This document shows, one piece after another, positions 24,707-36,300 of a DNA stretch of 64,000 bases (positions within the stretch are counted from its first letter, which is position 1; the number at the start of each line of letters is the position of its first letter). This DNA comes from Microbacterium sp. (GTDB lineage Bacteria; Actinomycetota; Actinomycetes; Actinomycetales; Microbacteriaceae). Location of the stretch: positions 186,001-250,000 of the forward strand of contig PNMM01000001.1 in NCBI GenBank assembly GCA_013823625.1. Direction: 5' to 3'. Below the pieces are notes generated by a model. The model was not told the DNA's origin and ran no database searches. It saw only the letters and a program-made list of their open reading frames with translations. Both the position numbers and the translations under genes were made by a program.

Positions 24707-25131
24707 CCGTCTCTCTCGTGCTCGTCGTCATCATGGCCGCGCTCATTGCGTGCGGCGTTTACCTCTTGCTCGAGCGCAGTCTGACGCGCGTCGTGCTGGG
24801 CTTCTTGCTGATTGGCAATGGCGTGAACCTGCTCATTCTCATCATGGGCGGCCCCGCGGGCTTCGCGCCGATCTACGACGAGAACCTCGACCCCGCGCAA
24901 TACAACGACCCGCTGCCGCAAGCCCTCATTCTCACGGCGATTGTCATCACCTTTGCGGTGTCGGCATTCTTGCTCGCTCTCATCTACCGGTCGTGGCGAC
25001 TGGCGAATGCCGATGACCTCACCGACGACGCCGACGACGTCGCGCTGCGCGATGGCACCGTCGCGATGCCGGCCGAAGAGGTCGCGTTCGACGCGGATGA
25101 CACCGACTTTCCGGCGGAGGCGTCTCGATGA
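24703..25131 (+). CDS. mrpC: Mrp Na+/H+ antiporter subunit C
   Basis: A 142-residue NuoK-like subunit with three helices. The core LLLERSLTRVVLGFLLIGNGVNLLILIMGG is characteristic, followed by DPLPQALILTAIVITFAVSAF. An acidic cytoplasmic tail of about 35 residues follows the third helix. The ATG overlaps the mrpA stop (ATGA), and its own stop overlaps mrpD, so the operon is translationally coupled. Confidence 0.95.
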   Translation: MTVSLVLVVIMAALIACGVYLLLERSLTRVVLGFLLIGNGVNLLILIMGGPAGFAPIYDENLDPAQYNDPLPQALILTAIVITFAVSAFLLALIYRSWRLANADDLTDDADDVALRDGTVAMPAEEVAFDADDTDFPAEASR

Positions 25132-26705
25132 TCACTGCGTTGGTTCCGCTCGTCGTGCTCGTGCCGCTCATTGCGGCGGCACTCACGCTCGTGCTCGGCC
25201 GCCGCGCGCGGCCGCAGCGCATTGTCGCCGCGCTCGCCCTCACAACGGTGCTCGCGATCAGCATCGTGTTGCTCATCGGGGTCGATCAGCAGGGCGCCGT
25301 TGTCGTCGAGGCCGGCAACTGGCCCACGCCGTTTGGCATTGTGCTCGTCGTCGATCGACTCGCGGCGCTCATGCTCGTCGTCTCATCCCTCGTGCTGCTC
25401 GCGGTGCTCGTGTTCTCGATCGGGCAGGGTCTCGCCGATGGCGATGACGAGACTCCCGTGTCGATCTACTACCCGACCTACCTCATCTTGACGACGGGCG
25501 TCATGGTGGCTTTCGTCGCGGGTGACCTCTTCAACCTTTACGTGGGCTTCGAGATCTTGCTCGTCGCGAGCTACGTACTCATCACTCTCGGCGGCACGCA
25601 AGCACGCATTCGTGCCGGTGTGACATATGTGATCGTGAGCTTGCTGTCGTCGATCCTCTTCTTGTCGGCAATCGGCATGATCTACGGCGCCCTCGGTACC
25701 GTCAACCTTGCGCAGATTGCCGACCGCATGAGCGAGCTACCGATCGACGTGCAGATTGTGCTGCACGTCATGTTGCTCGTTGCCTTCGGCATCAAGGCCG
25801 CCGTCTTTCCGCTCTCGTTCTGGCTGCCCGACAGCTATCCCTCGGCCCCGGCCCCGGTTACCGCCGCGTTCGCGGGGCTGCTCACCAAGATCGGCGTTTA
25901 CGCGATCATTCGCGCCGAAACCGTCATCTTTCCGACTCCCGAACTCAATCCGGCGCTCATGGTCGTGGCACTGCTGACGATGGTCGTTGGCGCTCTCGGC
26001 GCGGTCGCGCAAGCCGACATCAAGCGCATCCTGTCGTTCACGCTCGTCAGCCATATCGGCTACATGATTCTGGGTGTTGCTCTCGGAACAGTGGCCGGCA
26101 CAGCAGCCGCGATCTACTACATCGTTCACCACATCGTTGTGCAGACCACTCTGTTTCTCGCCGCTGGGCTCGTCGAGCGCGAGGCGGGCAGTACGTCGAT
26201 CACGCGCATCGGCGGGCTGCTCGCGAGCGCGCCACTCGTCGCGGTGCTGTTTTTCATTCCCGCTCTCAGTCTGGGCGGCATCCCCCCGTTCTCGGGCTTC
26301 ATTGGCAAACTCGGCCTGTTTGAGGCGACCGCCGAGCAAGGCGATGCTCTTGCCTACGTGCTTATTGGGGCGGGCGCCCTCGTCTCGCTGCTCACGTTGT
26401 ACGCACTCGTGCGCGTGTGGAACCTCGCGTTCTGGCGACCGGCCGCCGATGTCGACGGTGATGAATCGCGGTTGCTGCGCGCGGTCGAAGAAGCGCCCGA
26501 CAGCACGGCGACGCTCGCCGAGACCCGCGCGACGCCGCGTCTCATGACGCTCAGCACCGTTGGCATGGTGATCGTGGGGCTTTCGCTCACGGTCTTCGCG
26601 GGCCCGCTGTATGGACTCGCTGACCGCGCTGCTCAGGGGCTCGATGGCTCGAGCGACTACATCGAGCTCGTTCTTCCGGGCGCGACCACGGGGGAGGGCG
26701 AATGA
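25128..26705 (+). CDS. mrpD: Mrp Na+/H+ antiporter subunit D
   Basis: A 525-residue NuoN/MrpD-type proton channel subunit with about fourteen helices. Motifs include DLFNLYVGFEILLVASYVLI, GIKAAVFPLSFWLPDSYPSAPAPV and QADIKRILSFTLVSHIGYM. The conserved membrane Lys and Glu residues of the channel family are present (FGIKAAVFPL, GFEILL). It overlaps both neighbours by 4 nt. It should form the second antiporter-like channel of the Mrp complex in the cytoplasmic membrane. Confidence 0.95.
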   Translation: MITALVPLVVLVPLIAAALTLVLGRRARPQRIVAALALTTVLAISIVLLIGVDQQGAVVVEAGNWPTPFGIVLVVDRLAALMLVVSSLVLLAVLVFSIGQGLADGDDETPVSIYYPTYLILTTGVMVAFVAGDLFNLYVGFEILLVASYVLITLGGTQARIRAGVTYVIVSLLSSILFLSAIGMIYGALGTVNLAQIADRMSELPIDVQIVLHVMLLVAFGIKAAVFPLSFWLPDSYPSAPAPVTAAFAGLLTKIGVYAIIRAETVIFPTPELNPALMVVALLTMVVGALGAVAQADIKRILSFTLVSHIGYMILGVALGTVAGTAAAIYYIVHHIVVQTTLFLAAGLVEREAGSTSITRIGGLLASAPLVAVLFFIPALSLGGIPPFSGFIGKLGLFEATAEQGDALAYVLIGAGALVSLLTLYALVRVWNLAFWRPAADVDGDESRLLRAVEEAPDSTATLAETRATPRLMTLSTVGMVIVGLSLTVFAGPLYGLADRAAQGLDGSSDYIELVLPGATTGEGE

Positions 26706-27247
26706 CGGCCGTCGAACAACGCGCGCGCGTGACGCTGCGCCAGCAGCTTCCTCTGCTGCTTGCCCTCGTCATCTTGTGGATGCTGCTCTGGGGCTCGATC
26801 ACGCCCCTCACGATTGTCACCGGAGTCGTGGTGGCGCTCGGCGTCACGCGCGCGTTCTACCTGCCGCCCGTCGAGCTCTCGGGGCGCTTCAACCTCTTCT
26901 GGTTCATCGTCTTTGTGGGCCGGGTGCTCGGCGAGATGGCGGTGGCGTCATTCCAGGTGGCCCTGCTCGCGATCGGCCCTCGTTCGCGGCACGAGAGTGC
27001 TCTCGTGAAGGTTGACCTTCACACGCGCTCTGACTTCATCCTCACAGGTACGGCGCTCGCGGTGTCGCTCGTTCCGGGCTCGATCGTGGTTGAAGTCGAC
27101 CGTGCGAGCACGGTTCTCTATGTGCACACGCTCTCGGTGCACTCGCCCGCGCAGGTCGAAAAGGCGCGGGCCCACGTGCTGAGCCTCGAGCGCAGCTTGC
27201 TGCGCGCGTGGGGCTCACGCGAGGAGTGGGAGGCGGTGCGCTCATGA
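26702..27247 (+). CDS. mrpE: Mrp Na+/H+ antiporter subunit E
   Basis: A 181-residue subunit with two or three N-terminal helices (LLLALVILWMLLWGSITPLT, LFWFIVFVGRVLGEMAVASFQ) and a soluble C-terminal domain containing LTGTALAVSLVPGSIVVEVD and LYVHTL, the usual MrpE signature. It overlaps mrpD and mrpF by 4 nt each. It is needed for assembly of the full complex. Confidence 0.94.
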   Translation: MTAVEQRARVTLRQQLPLLLALVILWMLLWGSITPLTIVTGVVVALGVTRAFYLPPVELSGRFNLFWFIVFVGRVLGEMAVASFQVALLAIGPRSRHESALVKVDLHTRSDFILTGTALAVSLVPGSIVVEVDRASTVLYVHTLSVHSPAQVEKARAHVLSLERSLLRAWGSREEWEAVRS

Positions 27248-27546
27248 CCGTGCTGTGGATGATCGCCGGGGCTATTGCCATGGTGGCCGTATTGCTCGTG
27301 CTCGTGCGCCTCATCACGGGCCCGACCCTGATCGATCGACTCATCGCGAGTGACGTGCTGTTAACGACGCTCATTCTCGTGGTGGGCGCCGAGATGGTGA
27401 TCTCGGGCCACACGCGCAACATTCCGCTGATGGTCGTGCTTGCGGCCACCGCGATACTCGCGAGTGTTGCCGTTGCACGGTTTGTGACGCGCGCCAACGC
27501 CAGCCCGCTAACTCCCGACGCAGAGGAGGGCAGCGATGGTCGGTGA
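27244..27546 (+). CDS. mrpF: Mrp Na+/H+ antiporter subunit F
   Basis: A 100-residue, three-helix subunit (RLITGPTLIDRLIASDVLLT is the family signature). I start it at the ATG at 27244, which overlaps the mrpE stop. An in-frame start 12 codons upstream would lie inside mrpE and adds Gly-rich sequence not seen in the family. The last 10 nt overlap mrpG. Confidence 0.93.
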   Translation: MTVLWMIAGAIAMVAVLLVLVRLITGPTLIDRLIASDVLLTTLILVVGAEMVISGHTRNIPLMVVLAATAILASVAVARFVTRANASPLTPDAEEGSDGR

Positions 27547-27973
27547 GGAGCAATGGAACAGCATCCTCGACATCGCAGCCGCGAGTTTGCTCATCGTGGC
27601 CGCCCTGCTCACCCTCGCGGCGGCGATTGGGCTCTTGCGGTTTCCTGACCCGCTCTCTCGATTGCACGCCGCGACGAAGCCCCAGATTCTCGGGCTTCTG
27701 CTCGTGGTCGTCGCAATTGCCCTGAGTGCGCGCAGCGCAACCGTCTTGCTGCTGCTGATTCCGGTCGTCGTCTTTCAGCTGTTGACGGCGCCGATCTCGG
27801 CCCACATGGTGGGGCGCGCGGGCTATCGCAATGGCGACTTTGAGCCCAGCGCGCTACTCGTCGATGAGCTCGCGGCCGACGTCGATGCCGCTCGAGGCAG
27901 CGAGCTGCCGGGCGGTTCGTGGGAGGACGAAGTCGATGGAGGCTCGTCAAACCCACGGGGTGCCGGGTCGTAG
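27536..27973 (+). CDS. mrpG: Mrp Na+/H+ antiporter subunit G
   Basis: A 145-residue subunit with three helices. GLLRFPDPLSRLHAATKPQILGLLLV is the clear MrpG signature. A charged tail of about 45 residues (EDEVDGGSSNPRGAGS at the end) extends beyond the usual domain. GAGGAGGG lies before the ATG, inside the end of mrpF. It is the last gene of the Mrp operon; its stop codon TAG at 27971-27973 forms part of the ilvD -10 element. Confidence 0.93.
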   Translation: MVGEEQWNSILDIAAASLLIVAALLTLAAAIGLLRFPDPLSRLHAATKPQILGLLLVVVAIALSARSATVLLLLIPVVVFQLLTAPISAHMVGRAGYRNGDFEPSALLVDELAADVDAARGSELPGGSWEDEVDGGSSNPRGAGS

Positions 27974-27976
27974 AAT
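27971..27976 (+). promoter_or_regulatory. Leaderless -10 element of ilvD (TAGAAT)
   Basis: TAGAAT ends 7 nt before the ilvD ATG and includes the mrpG stop codon. The spacing predicts a message starting at the ATG, which would separate ilvD expression from the Mrp operon. Confidence 0.7.
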
Positions 27977-27982
27977 CGAGCC

Positions 27983-29677
27983 ATGTCGAAGCCGGACCAC
28001 AAGCCCCGTTCCCGCGTCGTTACTGACGGCATCGAAGCCACCACCTCGCGCGGCATGCTGCGCGCCGTGGGAATGGGCGATGCTGATTGGGACAAAGCGC
28101 AGATTGGCATTGCGAGCTCGTGGAACGAGATCACGCCGTGCAACCTCTCGCTCGCTCGTCTCGCGCAAGCGGCGAAAGAGGGTGTGCACGCGGGTGGCGG
28201 CTATCCGCTGCAGTTCGGCACCGTCAGCGTGAGCGATGGCATCTCGATGGGCCACGAAGGCATGCACTTCTCGCTCGTGAGCCGCGAAGTCATTGCTGAC
28301 TCAGTAGAAACGGTCATGCAGGCCGAGCGGCTCGACGGCTCGGTGCTCCTCGCGGGCTGTGACAAGTCGATCCCCGGCATGCTCATGGCGGCTGTGCGCC
28401 TCGACCTCGCGAGCGTCTTTCTCTACGCGGGCTCAATTGCGCCGGGCTGGGTCAAGCTCAGCGACGGTACCGAGAAAGAGATCACCATCATTGACAGCTT
28501 CGAGGCTGTCGGCGCCGTCAGGGCCGGCAAGATGTCGGCCGAAGACGCCCACCGCATCGAGTGCGCCTTTGCTCCTGGTGAGGGTGCCTGTGGTGGCATG
28601 TACACGGCCAACACCATGGCGAGTGTGGCCGAGGCGCTCGGCCTGAGCCTTCCGGGTTCGGCGAGCCCCGCATCCTATGATCGCCGCCGTGACATGTACG
28701 CGCACCGCAGCGGCGAAGCCGTCGTCAACCTTCTCAACAAGGGAATCACCGCGCGTCAGATTGTCACGCGCGAGGCGCTCGAGAACGCCGTGACAGTCGC
28801 GATGGCCCTCGGCGGATCCACCAACGTCGTGTTGCACTTGCTCGCGATCGCGAACGAGGCCGAGGTTCCGTTCACCCTCGACGACTTCAACCGCATTGGC
28901 AACCGGGTGCCGCACATTGGTGACCTCAAGCCTTTCGGCCGCTACGTCATGAACGACGTCGACCGCCAGGGTGGGCTGCCCGTCTTGCTCAAGGCTCTGC
29001 TTGATGCAGGCCTGTTGCACGGTGACGTGATGACGGTGACCGGCAAGACGATGGCCGAGAACCTGGCCGAGCTAAACCCTGACCCGCTCGACGGTGACGT
29101 TTTGCGTACGCTTGACAACCCCATTCACGCCACGGGCGGCATCACGATTTTGCACGGCTCAATGGCGCCCGAAGGAGCCGTCGTCAAGACGGCGGGCTTC
29201 GACGCGGCCGTCTTCGAGGGCCCGGCCCGCGTGTTCGAACGCGAGCGCGCGGCGATGGATGCCCTGACTCGCGGTGAGATTTCGGCCGGCGACGTCGTCG
29301 TCATCCGCTACGAAGGCCCCAAGGGCGGCCCCGGCATGCGTGAGATGCTCGCCGTGACCGCCGCCATCAAGGGCGCGGGCCTCGGAAAAGATGTATTACT
29401 CTTGACCGACGGTCGATTCTCAGGCGGCACAACCGGACTGTGCATCGGCCACGTAGCTCCCGAAGCAGTAGACGCTGGTCCTATTGCTTTCGTGCGCGAT
29501 GGTGATCTGATCCGGGTTGATATCGCTGCTCGCTCCCTCGACCTACTGGTCGACGCTGACGAGCTTGAGGCGCGCCGCACCGACTGGGCGCCCCTGCCTC
29601 CGCGTTACACCCGTGGCGTTCTTGCCAAGTACTCGAAGCTCGTGCGCTCTGCCGCACAAGGAGCCGTCACCGGGTAG
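27983..29677 (+). CDS. ilvD: Dihydroxy-acid dehydratase
   Basis: A 564-residue iron-sulfur dehydratase converting 2,3-dihydroxyisovalerate and its homologue to the 2-keto acids of valine and isoleucine synthesis. Family motifs are [18 protein letters not shown] near residues 40-57, [35 protein letters not shown] and [21 protein letters not shown], which supply cluster cysteines and catalytic residues. Length is normal. It precedes ilvBNC by about 50 nt and so begins a near-complete branched-chain pathway block, with its own leaderless promoter. Confidence 0.97.
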   Translation: MSKPDHKPRSRVVTDGIEATTSRGMLRAVGMGDADWDKAQIGIASSWNEITPCNLSLARLAQAAKEGVHAGGGYPLQFGTVSVSDGISMGHEGMHFSLVSREVIADSVETVMQAERLDGSVLLAGCDKSIPGMLMAAVRLDLASVFLYAGSIAPGWVKLSDGTEKEITIIDSFEAVGAVRAGKMSAEDAHRIECAFAPGEGACGGMYTANTMASVAEALGLSLPGSASPASYDRRRDMYAHRSGEAVVNLLNKGITARQIVTREALENAVTVAMALGGSTNVVLHLLAIANEAEVPFTLDDFNRIGNRVPHIGDLKPFGRYVMNDVDRQGGLPVLLKALLDAGLLHGDVMTVTGKTMAENLAELNPDPLDGDVLRTLDNPIHATGGITILHGSMAPEGAVVKTAGFDAAVFEGPARVFERERAAMDALTRGEISAGDVVVIRYEGPKGGPGMREMLAVTAAIKGAGLGKDVLLLTDGRFSGGTTGLCIGHVAPEAVDAGPIAFVRDGDLIRVDIAARSLDLLVDADELEARRTDWAPLPPRYTRGVLAKYSKLVRSAAQGAVTG

Positions 29678-29696
29678 TACTGCGGATTTCCCGCTC

Positions 29697-29729
29697 ATGA
29701 ATCACCGACTCTCGAAGAAGGTCTTCTGA
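29697..29729 (+). other. Possible 10-codon leader ORF before ilvB
   Basis: ATG at 29697 reads [10 protein letters not shown] and stops with TGA at 29727-29729, whose last base is the A of the ilvB ATG. The overlap could couple translation of ilvB to the leader. The peptide has only one Leu and one Val, so it does not look like a classical branched-chain attenuator, and it may be chance. Confidence 0.25.
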
Positions 29730-31564
29730 TGTCCACGGAATCGACACCCGTGCCGAATCCCGCTGCGTCGTCCGCCGCAAGTACCGCGAAAAAGAGTGAT
29801 CCGCCCATGCTCACGGGCTCGGGTGCCATTCTTGCCTCGCTCGAAAAGCTCGGCATCACAGACGTGTTCGGCTTGCCCGGCGGCGCGATCATGCCGTTCT
29901 ACGACGAGCTCATGTCGTCGACGGCAATTCGCCACATTCTCGTGCGCCACGAGCAAGGCGCCGGTCACGCGGCCGAAGGCTACGCCGCTGCGAGCGGTCG
30001 CCTCGGCGTGTGCATCGCCACCTCGGGCCCGGGCGCGACCAACCTCGTGACGGCCATTGCCGATGCGCACATGGACTCGGTTCCTCTGCTTGCCATCACG
30101 GGCCAGGTGTTCTCGACCTCGATGGGCACCGATGCCTTTCAAGAGGTGGACATCACCGGCATCACGATGCCCATCACGAAGCACTCGTTCCTGGTGACGA
30201 AGCCCGAAGACGTGCCGGGCGTGATTGCCGCGGCCGTGCACATCGCGACGAGCGGCCGCCCCGGCCCCGTGCTCGTTGACGTCACAAAAGACGCGCAGCA
30301 AAAGTCGGCGCCGTTTATCTGGCCGCCCAAGATCGACCTGCCCGGCTACCGGCCCGTGACCAAGGCGCACGGCAAGCAGATTCAGGCTGCCGCTCAACTC
30401 ATCGTCGAGTCGCGCAAGCCCGTGCTCTACGTGGGTGGCGGCGTCGTGCGCTCGGGTGCCCACAAAGAGCTGCTCGCATTCGCCGAGAAGACCGGCGCCC
30501 CCGTGGTGACGACCCTCATGGCGCGCGGTGCCTTCCCCGACTCGCACCGGCAGAACCTCGGCATGCCGGGCATGCACGGCACCGTTCCCTCTGTGCTTGC
30601 GCTGCAAGAGAGTGACCTGCTCGTGGCCATCGGATCGCGGTTCGATGACCGCGTGACGGGCAAGGTGAGTGAGTTCGCTCCCGGTGCGAAGATCATCCAC
30701 ATCGACATCGACCCGGCCGAGATCGGCAAGATTCGCCACGCCGATGTTCCCATCGTGGGGGATGCCCGCGAGGTGTTGCTCGACCTGCTGCCCGCTTTCG
30801 AGGCAGCGGCCGCCGAAACCGCGCCCGACATCGTCGATTGGTGGAAGCGGCTCGAGACCCTGCGCACGCAATACCCTCTCGGCTACGTCGACGACCCCGA
30901 CGACGGCTTGCTCGCTCCGCAAGCGGTCATCGAGGCGATCGGCAAGATCTCGGGCCCCGAAGCGGTCTACGCCGCGGGCGTGGGGCAGCACCAGATGTGG
31001 GCGGCGCAGTTCATCAAGTACGAGCGCCCGGGCGCATGGCTCAACTCGGGCGGCGCGGGCACGATGGGTTACGCGGTTCCGGCCGCGATGGGCGCCAAGG
31101 TTGCTCAACCCGACCGCCTCGTGTGGGCGATCGACGGCGACGGTTGCTTCCAGATGACGAACCAAGAGCTCGCCACCTGCACGATCAACAACATCCCGAT
31201 CAAGGTCGCGATCATCAACAACTCGTCGCTCGGCATGGTGCGGCAGTGGCAAACGCTCTTCTACGACGGCCGCCACTCGTTCACCGACCTCGAGACGGGC
31301 TCGATGCGTGCGGGTGAAGAAACCCGCATGATCCCCGACTTCGTCAAGATGGCCGACTCGTACGGCGCGCTCGGCATTCGCGTGACGAAGCCCGAAGAGG
31401 TTGAGCCGGCCATCCGTTTGGCGATTGAGACCAACGACCGCCCCGTGGTCATTGACTTCATCGTGAGCCGCGACGCCATGGTCTGGCCGATGGTGCCGCA
31501 AGGTGTCGGCAACTCGTCGGTGCAATACGCGCGCGACCACGCCCCCGACTGGTACGAGGAGTAA
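29729..31564 (+). CDS. ilvB: Acetolactate synthase, large (catalytic) subunit
   Basis: A 611-residue thiamine-diphosphate enzyme that condenses pyruvate to acetolactate (or acetohydroxybutyrate). The N-terminal domain has [16 protein letters not shown] and the activating Glu in [14 protein letters not shown]. The central FAD-type domain contains [10 protein letters not shown]. The C-terminal domain has the TPP-Mg motif [15 protein letters not shown]...NN near residue 470. The ATG is preceded by AAGAAGG. About 25 residues of Ala/Ser-rich sequence precede the conserved start. It is followed by ilvN (6 nt gap) and ilvC. Confidence 0.97.
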   Translation: MSTESTPVPNPAASSAASTAKKSDPPMLTGSGAILASLEKLGITDVFGLPGGAIMPFYDELMSSTAIRHILVRHEQGAGHAAEGYAAASGRLGVCIATSGPGATNLVTAIADAHMDSVPLLAITGQVFSTSMGTDAFQEVDITGITMPITKHSFLVTKPEDVPGVIAAAVHIATSGRPGPVLVDVTKDAQQKSAPFIWPPKIDLPGYRPVTKAHGKQIQAAAQLIVESRKPVLYVGGGVVRSGAHKELLAFAEKTGAPVVTTLMARGAFPDSHRQNLGMPGMHGTVPSVLALQESDLLVAIGSRFDDRVTGKVSEFAPGAKIIHIDIDPAEIGKIRHADVPIVGDAREVLLDLLPAFEAAAAETAPDIVDWWKRLETLRTQYPLGYVDDPDDGLLAPQAVIEAIGKISGPEAVYAAGVGQHQMWAAQFIKYERPGAWLNSGGAGTMGYAVPAAMGAKVAQPDRLVWAIDGDGCFQMTNQELATCTINNIPIKVAIINNSSLGMVRQWQTLFYDGRHSFTDLETGSMRAGEETRMIPDFVKMADSYGALGIRVTKPEEVEPAIRLAIETNDRPVVIDFIVSRDAMVWPMVPQGVGNSSVQYARDHAPDWYEE

Positions 31565-31570
31565 GCCGCC

Positions 31571-32080
31571 ATGACCTATCACGTGCTGTCACTGCTTGTC
31601 GAAGACAAGCCCGGCTTGCTGACCCGGGTCGCTGGCTTGTTTGCCCGACGCGGGTTCAACATCCGTTCGCTCGCCGTCGGCACCACAGAGGTCGAAGGCC
31701 TCTCGCGCATCACGGTCGTGGTCGAGGTTGAGGGCTTGCCCCTCGAACAGATCACCAAGCAACTCAACAAGCTCATCAACGTGCTCAAGATCGTCGAACT
31801 CGACCCCTCGAGCTCGGTGCAGCGCGAGCACATGCTCATCAAGGTGCGCGTCGACAACACCACTCGCTCGCAGATTCTCGAGGCGGCCAACCTCTTCCGC
31901 GCGCGCGTGGTTGATGTTGCCACTGACTCGCTCGTCATTGAGGTGACGGGTGACACCGCCAAGGTTGAGGCCCTCTTGCGGGTGCTCGAGCCCTATGGCA
32001 TCAAAGAGATCGCGCAATCGGGCCTGCTGGCCATCGGTCGCGGCTCGAAGAGCATCAGCGAGCGCGTGCTCAAGAACTAG
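31571..32080 (+). CDS. ilvN: Acetolactate synthase, small (regulatory) subunit
   Basis: A 169-residue regulatory subunit. The N-terminal ACT domain (HVLSLLVEDKPGLLTRVAGLFARRGFNI) binds valine for feedback inhibition, and the C-terminal ALS_ss domain (about 85-160) stimulates IlvB. Length matches the usual 160-175. It sits 6 nt after ilvB, consistent with one transcript and equimolar synthesis. Confidence 0.96.
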   Translation: MTYHVLSLLVEDKPGLLTRVAGLFARRGFNIRSLAVGTTEVEGLSRITVVVEVEGLPLEQITKQLNKLINVLKIVELDPSSSVQREHMLIKVRVDNTTRSQILEAANLFRARVVDVATDSLVIEVTGDTAKVEALLRVLEPYGIKEIAQSGLLAIGRGSKSISERVLKN

Positions 32081-32086
32081 TTCTAG

Positions 32087-33148
<1,062 letters not shown>

Positions 33149-33181
33149 TCACTGACCTTCTCGGCCATCCGCCGAGAAACC

Positions 33182-33223
33182 CACGAGGCCGCGGCCCCCG
33201 CAACCAGGGGTCGCGGCCTCGTG
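33182..33223 (+). terminator. Terminator hairpin after ilvC
   Basis: CACGAGGCCGCG (33182-33193) pairs with CGCGGCCTCGTG (33212-33223), with an inner CCCC/GGGG extension. It ends the ilvBNC operon; only a short T-containing tail follows. Confidence 0.75.
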
Positions 33224-33305
33224 CTGTTGGCGGCGCCCCCGGGCGTTCACGCGACACACCCGTCAGTGTGGGCATCTGTTCACTTGCGACGGCGAACGTG
33301 GCCGC

Positions 33306-36300
33306 GTGATTGCGATCCGCTCGCGTGTGACCTCTCGAATTGCCGTCGTTGTCCTGGCGGGCCTGGTGGCTGGCATCGGGTTTGCGCCGACCGCGGCGAT
33401 GGCCGCAGAGTCTGCCGAGGGTGTCAGCAGTGGGTCACACGAGTCGCGCGACGATCACCCGGTCATCATCAGCGAGATCGCCCCGGGCTGGGGAGACCGA
33501 CCCGAAGCGAGCTACGTCGAACTTCAGAATGTCTCCGACGAGGCCGTCGACTTGACCGGGTGGAACCTGTATCGATGCTCAGACGAAGGCCTGCGGGCAA
33601 AGCGCGGGGCACCCGATTCTGAGTTCTCGGGAGTCGTACTCGAGCCTGGCGAGGTCTACCTCATCGCCCGCGCGGGTGAACGCCCGGCCGGAGTCGAACC
33701 CGACGACGTAATGAGCGCGCCGTTTGCCCCCGGTGGTTATGGCTACGTGCTCGAAGACCCCCAGCAGCGCATCGCCGACTCGGTCGCCGTGTATCCGACC
33801 ACGCCGTGGATGATGCAGAGCGAGTGCGACCCGAGTGGTTCACTACCCGACATCATCGACACCGCGGCTGGCGAGAGCTACCAGAGAGTCGGTGCGACCG
33901 AGTCGGCCGATGGCGCTTTCCTGATCGCACAGGCGACCCCGGGCGGGGTTACCGTGGGTGAGCCAACGCAGCGCGGCGCCGGCACGGGCATCGTGATCGC
34001 CGAGGTCGCTCCGTTCGGGCCGGGAGGCAGCGGTGACGACGTCGTCGAGCTGCGCAACGACGGATCCGCGCCGGTGTCGCTCGACGGCTGGAGCCTCGTG
34101 CGGTGCACCGCCGAGGGTGAGCGGTGGCTCGGCGCACCGCAAGCGACCTTTGGCGCGGGTGACTCCCTGGCGCCGGGGGAGCAGCTGCTGATCGTGGGGC
34201 CCGAGTCGAGCATCCGCGAGGCAAACGCCGTCATGTCGACCTCGCTCGCCGACGCGGCCTACGGGCTGCAAGTGCTCGATGCGGACGGCCTCGTCGTTGA
34301 CGAGGTGGCGTCGGCGCACCAGCGAGACAGCGCGTGCCAATCGGGCGCCGACAAGTTGCCGGCCGAGCTCGATGCCGCCCGCGGCGAGAGCCACCAGCGC
34401 CGCACCGACGGCAGCGGCTGGATCGTGGCTCCGCGCACTCCCGGTGCCGCGAATGCGCGCACCGAGCTCTCACTGCGCGCGGCGCAACCGCTCACGACGG
34501 GCGTCGTGATCACCGAGCTGGCGACTGACCCACTGACGGTTTCGGCGATTGCCGAGCCCCACAACTTTGTCGAACTCACCAACCTCTCTGACCGCAGTGT
34601 TGACGTCGCGGGGTGGAGCGTGTGGGCCTGCGACGCCGACGGCATGCGCCGAGCGCAACCCCTCGCCGAGTTCGACGGCACCGAGCGACTCGCACCGGGC
34701 GCCTCGATCGTCATCGCTGCGGCGGGATCGTCGACGGATGCTGCGCACCAGTTCGACCGCCCCCTCGACTTTCTCGGCTCTGGTGTGCTGGTTGAGACGG
34801 CCGATGGCGGTATCGCCGATCGAGTCGGCGCGTTTCACCTGAACGAGATGGATGAAAGCGTCGAGCCGCCCTCGCCGTGCACCAACGAGGTGTCACTCGT
34901 GGCCTTCCAGCCCGATCGCGTGCGCGGCGAAACCTTTCACCGCGTCTCTCGCTCGGGCGTTGATCTCGTCGACTTCGTGACGGCTGCGGCCACGCCCGGC
35001 TCGGGTGTTTCGCCGCTCGCGGCGGCGGCGAGTGACGAGCAGGTTCGGGCCCTCGTGAGTCGCACGCGAGCCGCCCTGCCGGAAGCGCAGCTCATCGACA
35101 CCTCACTCGCGCCGACAACACTCAGCGCCACGACCTCGTCCGAGGCCGAGCTCGTCATTGCGCGCGCGGTGTCGGGAACGACCGACAGTCAGACCGCCGG
35201 AGCGTGGCAGCTCGACAACGAGCGCGTTCTGGGCCGCGGCGAGGCGCTCGAGATCGAGGACATCACGGCGACCGCTGACGGCTTCGTCTTTCCCGCGGTC
35301 AGACTCGAGATGGCGCAACCCCTCACGAGCGCGATCGACTGGCGCGGCATCGTGAGCCCGCGCCACCGCGTCGTGCTGTCGGCGTGGAACGACGCCGCAG
35401 CGCAGTGGACGATCATCGGCGAGGCCGTCGCCGACGCTGCCGGCCAGGTGGTCGTCACGGGAGAAGCGCCCGAGGGGCTGGCGAGCGACGCGGTGCTCGT
35501 TCAGGTGTTGCCCGCGCAGCGCGCCGACGCCGACCTCGCGCCGAACGGCGAGTTCGAGCAGGTCTCCGACATCGATGCGAGCATCGTGCACGTCACCGAC
35601 ACCCAGTACTTGAGCGAGGGGTATCCCGAAGAGTACGAGCGCATGGCGCAGTGGATCGTCGAACTCGCGCAGCAGCGTGACGTCGCCGCCGTTGTGCACA
35701 CGGGCGACCTCGTGCAGAGTTGGGTCGATCCTGACCAGTCAGATGCTCGGGCACGGATTGAGTTTGAGCGGGCATCCGCCGCCCAATCGATCATGGAAGA
35801 CGCGGGGCTTGCCACGACCGTCGTGCCGGGCAATCACGACACCAAGCGCGGTATCGACACGCGCCTCTACAACGAGTACTTCGGGCCCGAGCGCTACGCG
35901 ACCGCTCCGGGATTCGTCGAATCGATCACCCCTGACGATGCGACGTCGAGCTACACGATCGTGCAGGCCGGCCCGGCGCCCGTGCTCGTGCTCTCGATTG
36001 GCTACGGCTATGGCGAGCGAGAGCTGGAGTGGGCCGAGAGCGTGGTGCAACAGCATCCCGATCACAATGTCGTCATCGCGACGCACGAGCACCTCACGCC
36101 GCTTACGCGCTGGGACCCCTCGCGACGGGCGACCGACAACCGCTGGCTGAGTCGCGCCGACGAACTCTGGAAGCGTGTTGTTGAACCCCACCGCAACGTC
36201 GTCGCCGTGCTCGCTGGTCACTATCACGGGCTCGGAGCGATCGTCACGCCGAACGCGGGGGGCATCGACGGGCACCACGTCGTTGAGCTGCTCGCCGACT

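Noticed and set aside
29702-31582. 626-codon minus-strand reading frame opposite ilvB
   Set aside because: It is exactly antisense to a textbook acetolactate synthase gene; high third-position G+C makes such mirror frames long. The translation is Arg/His/Asp-rich with no known domain.
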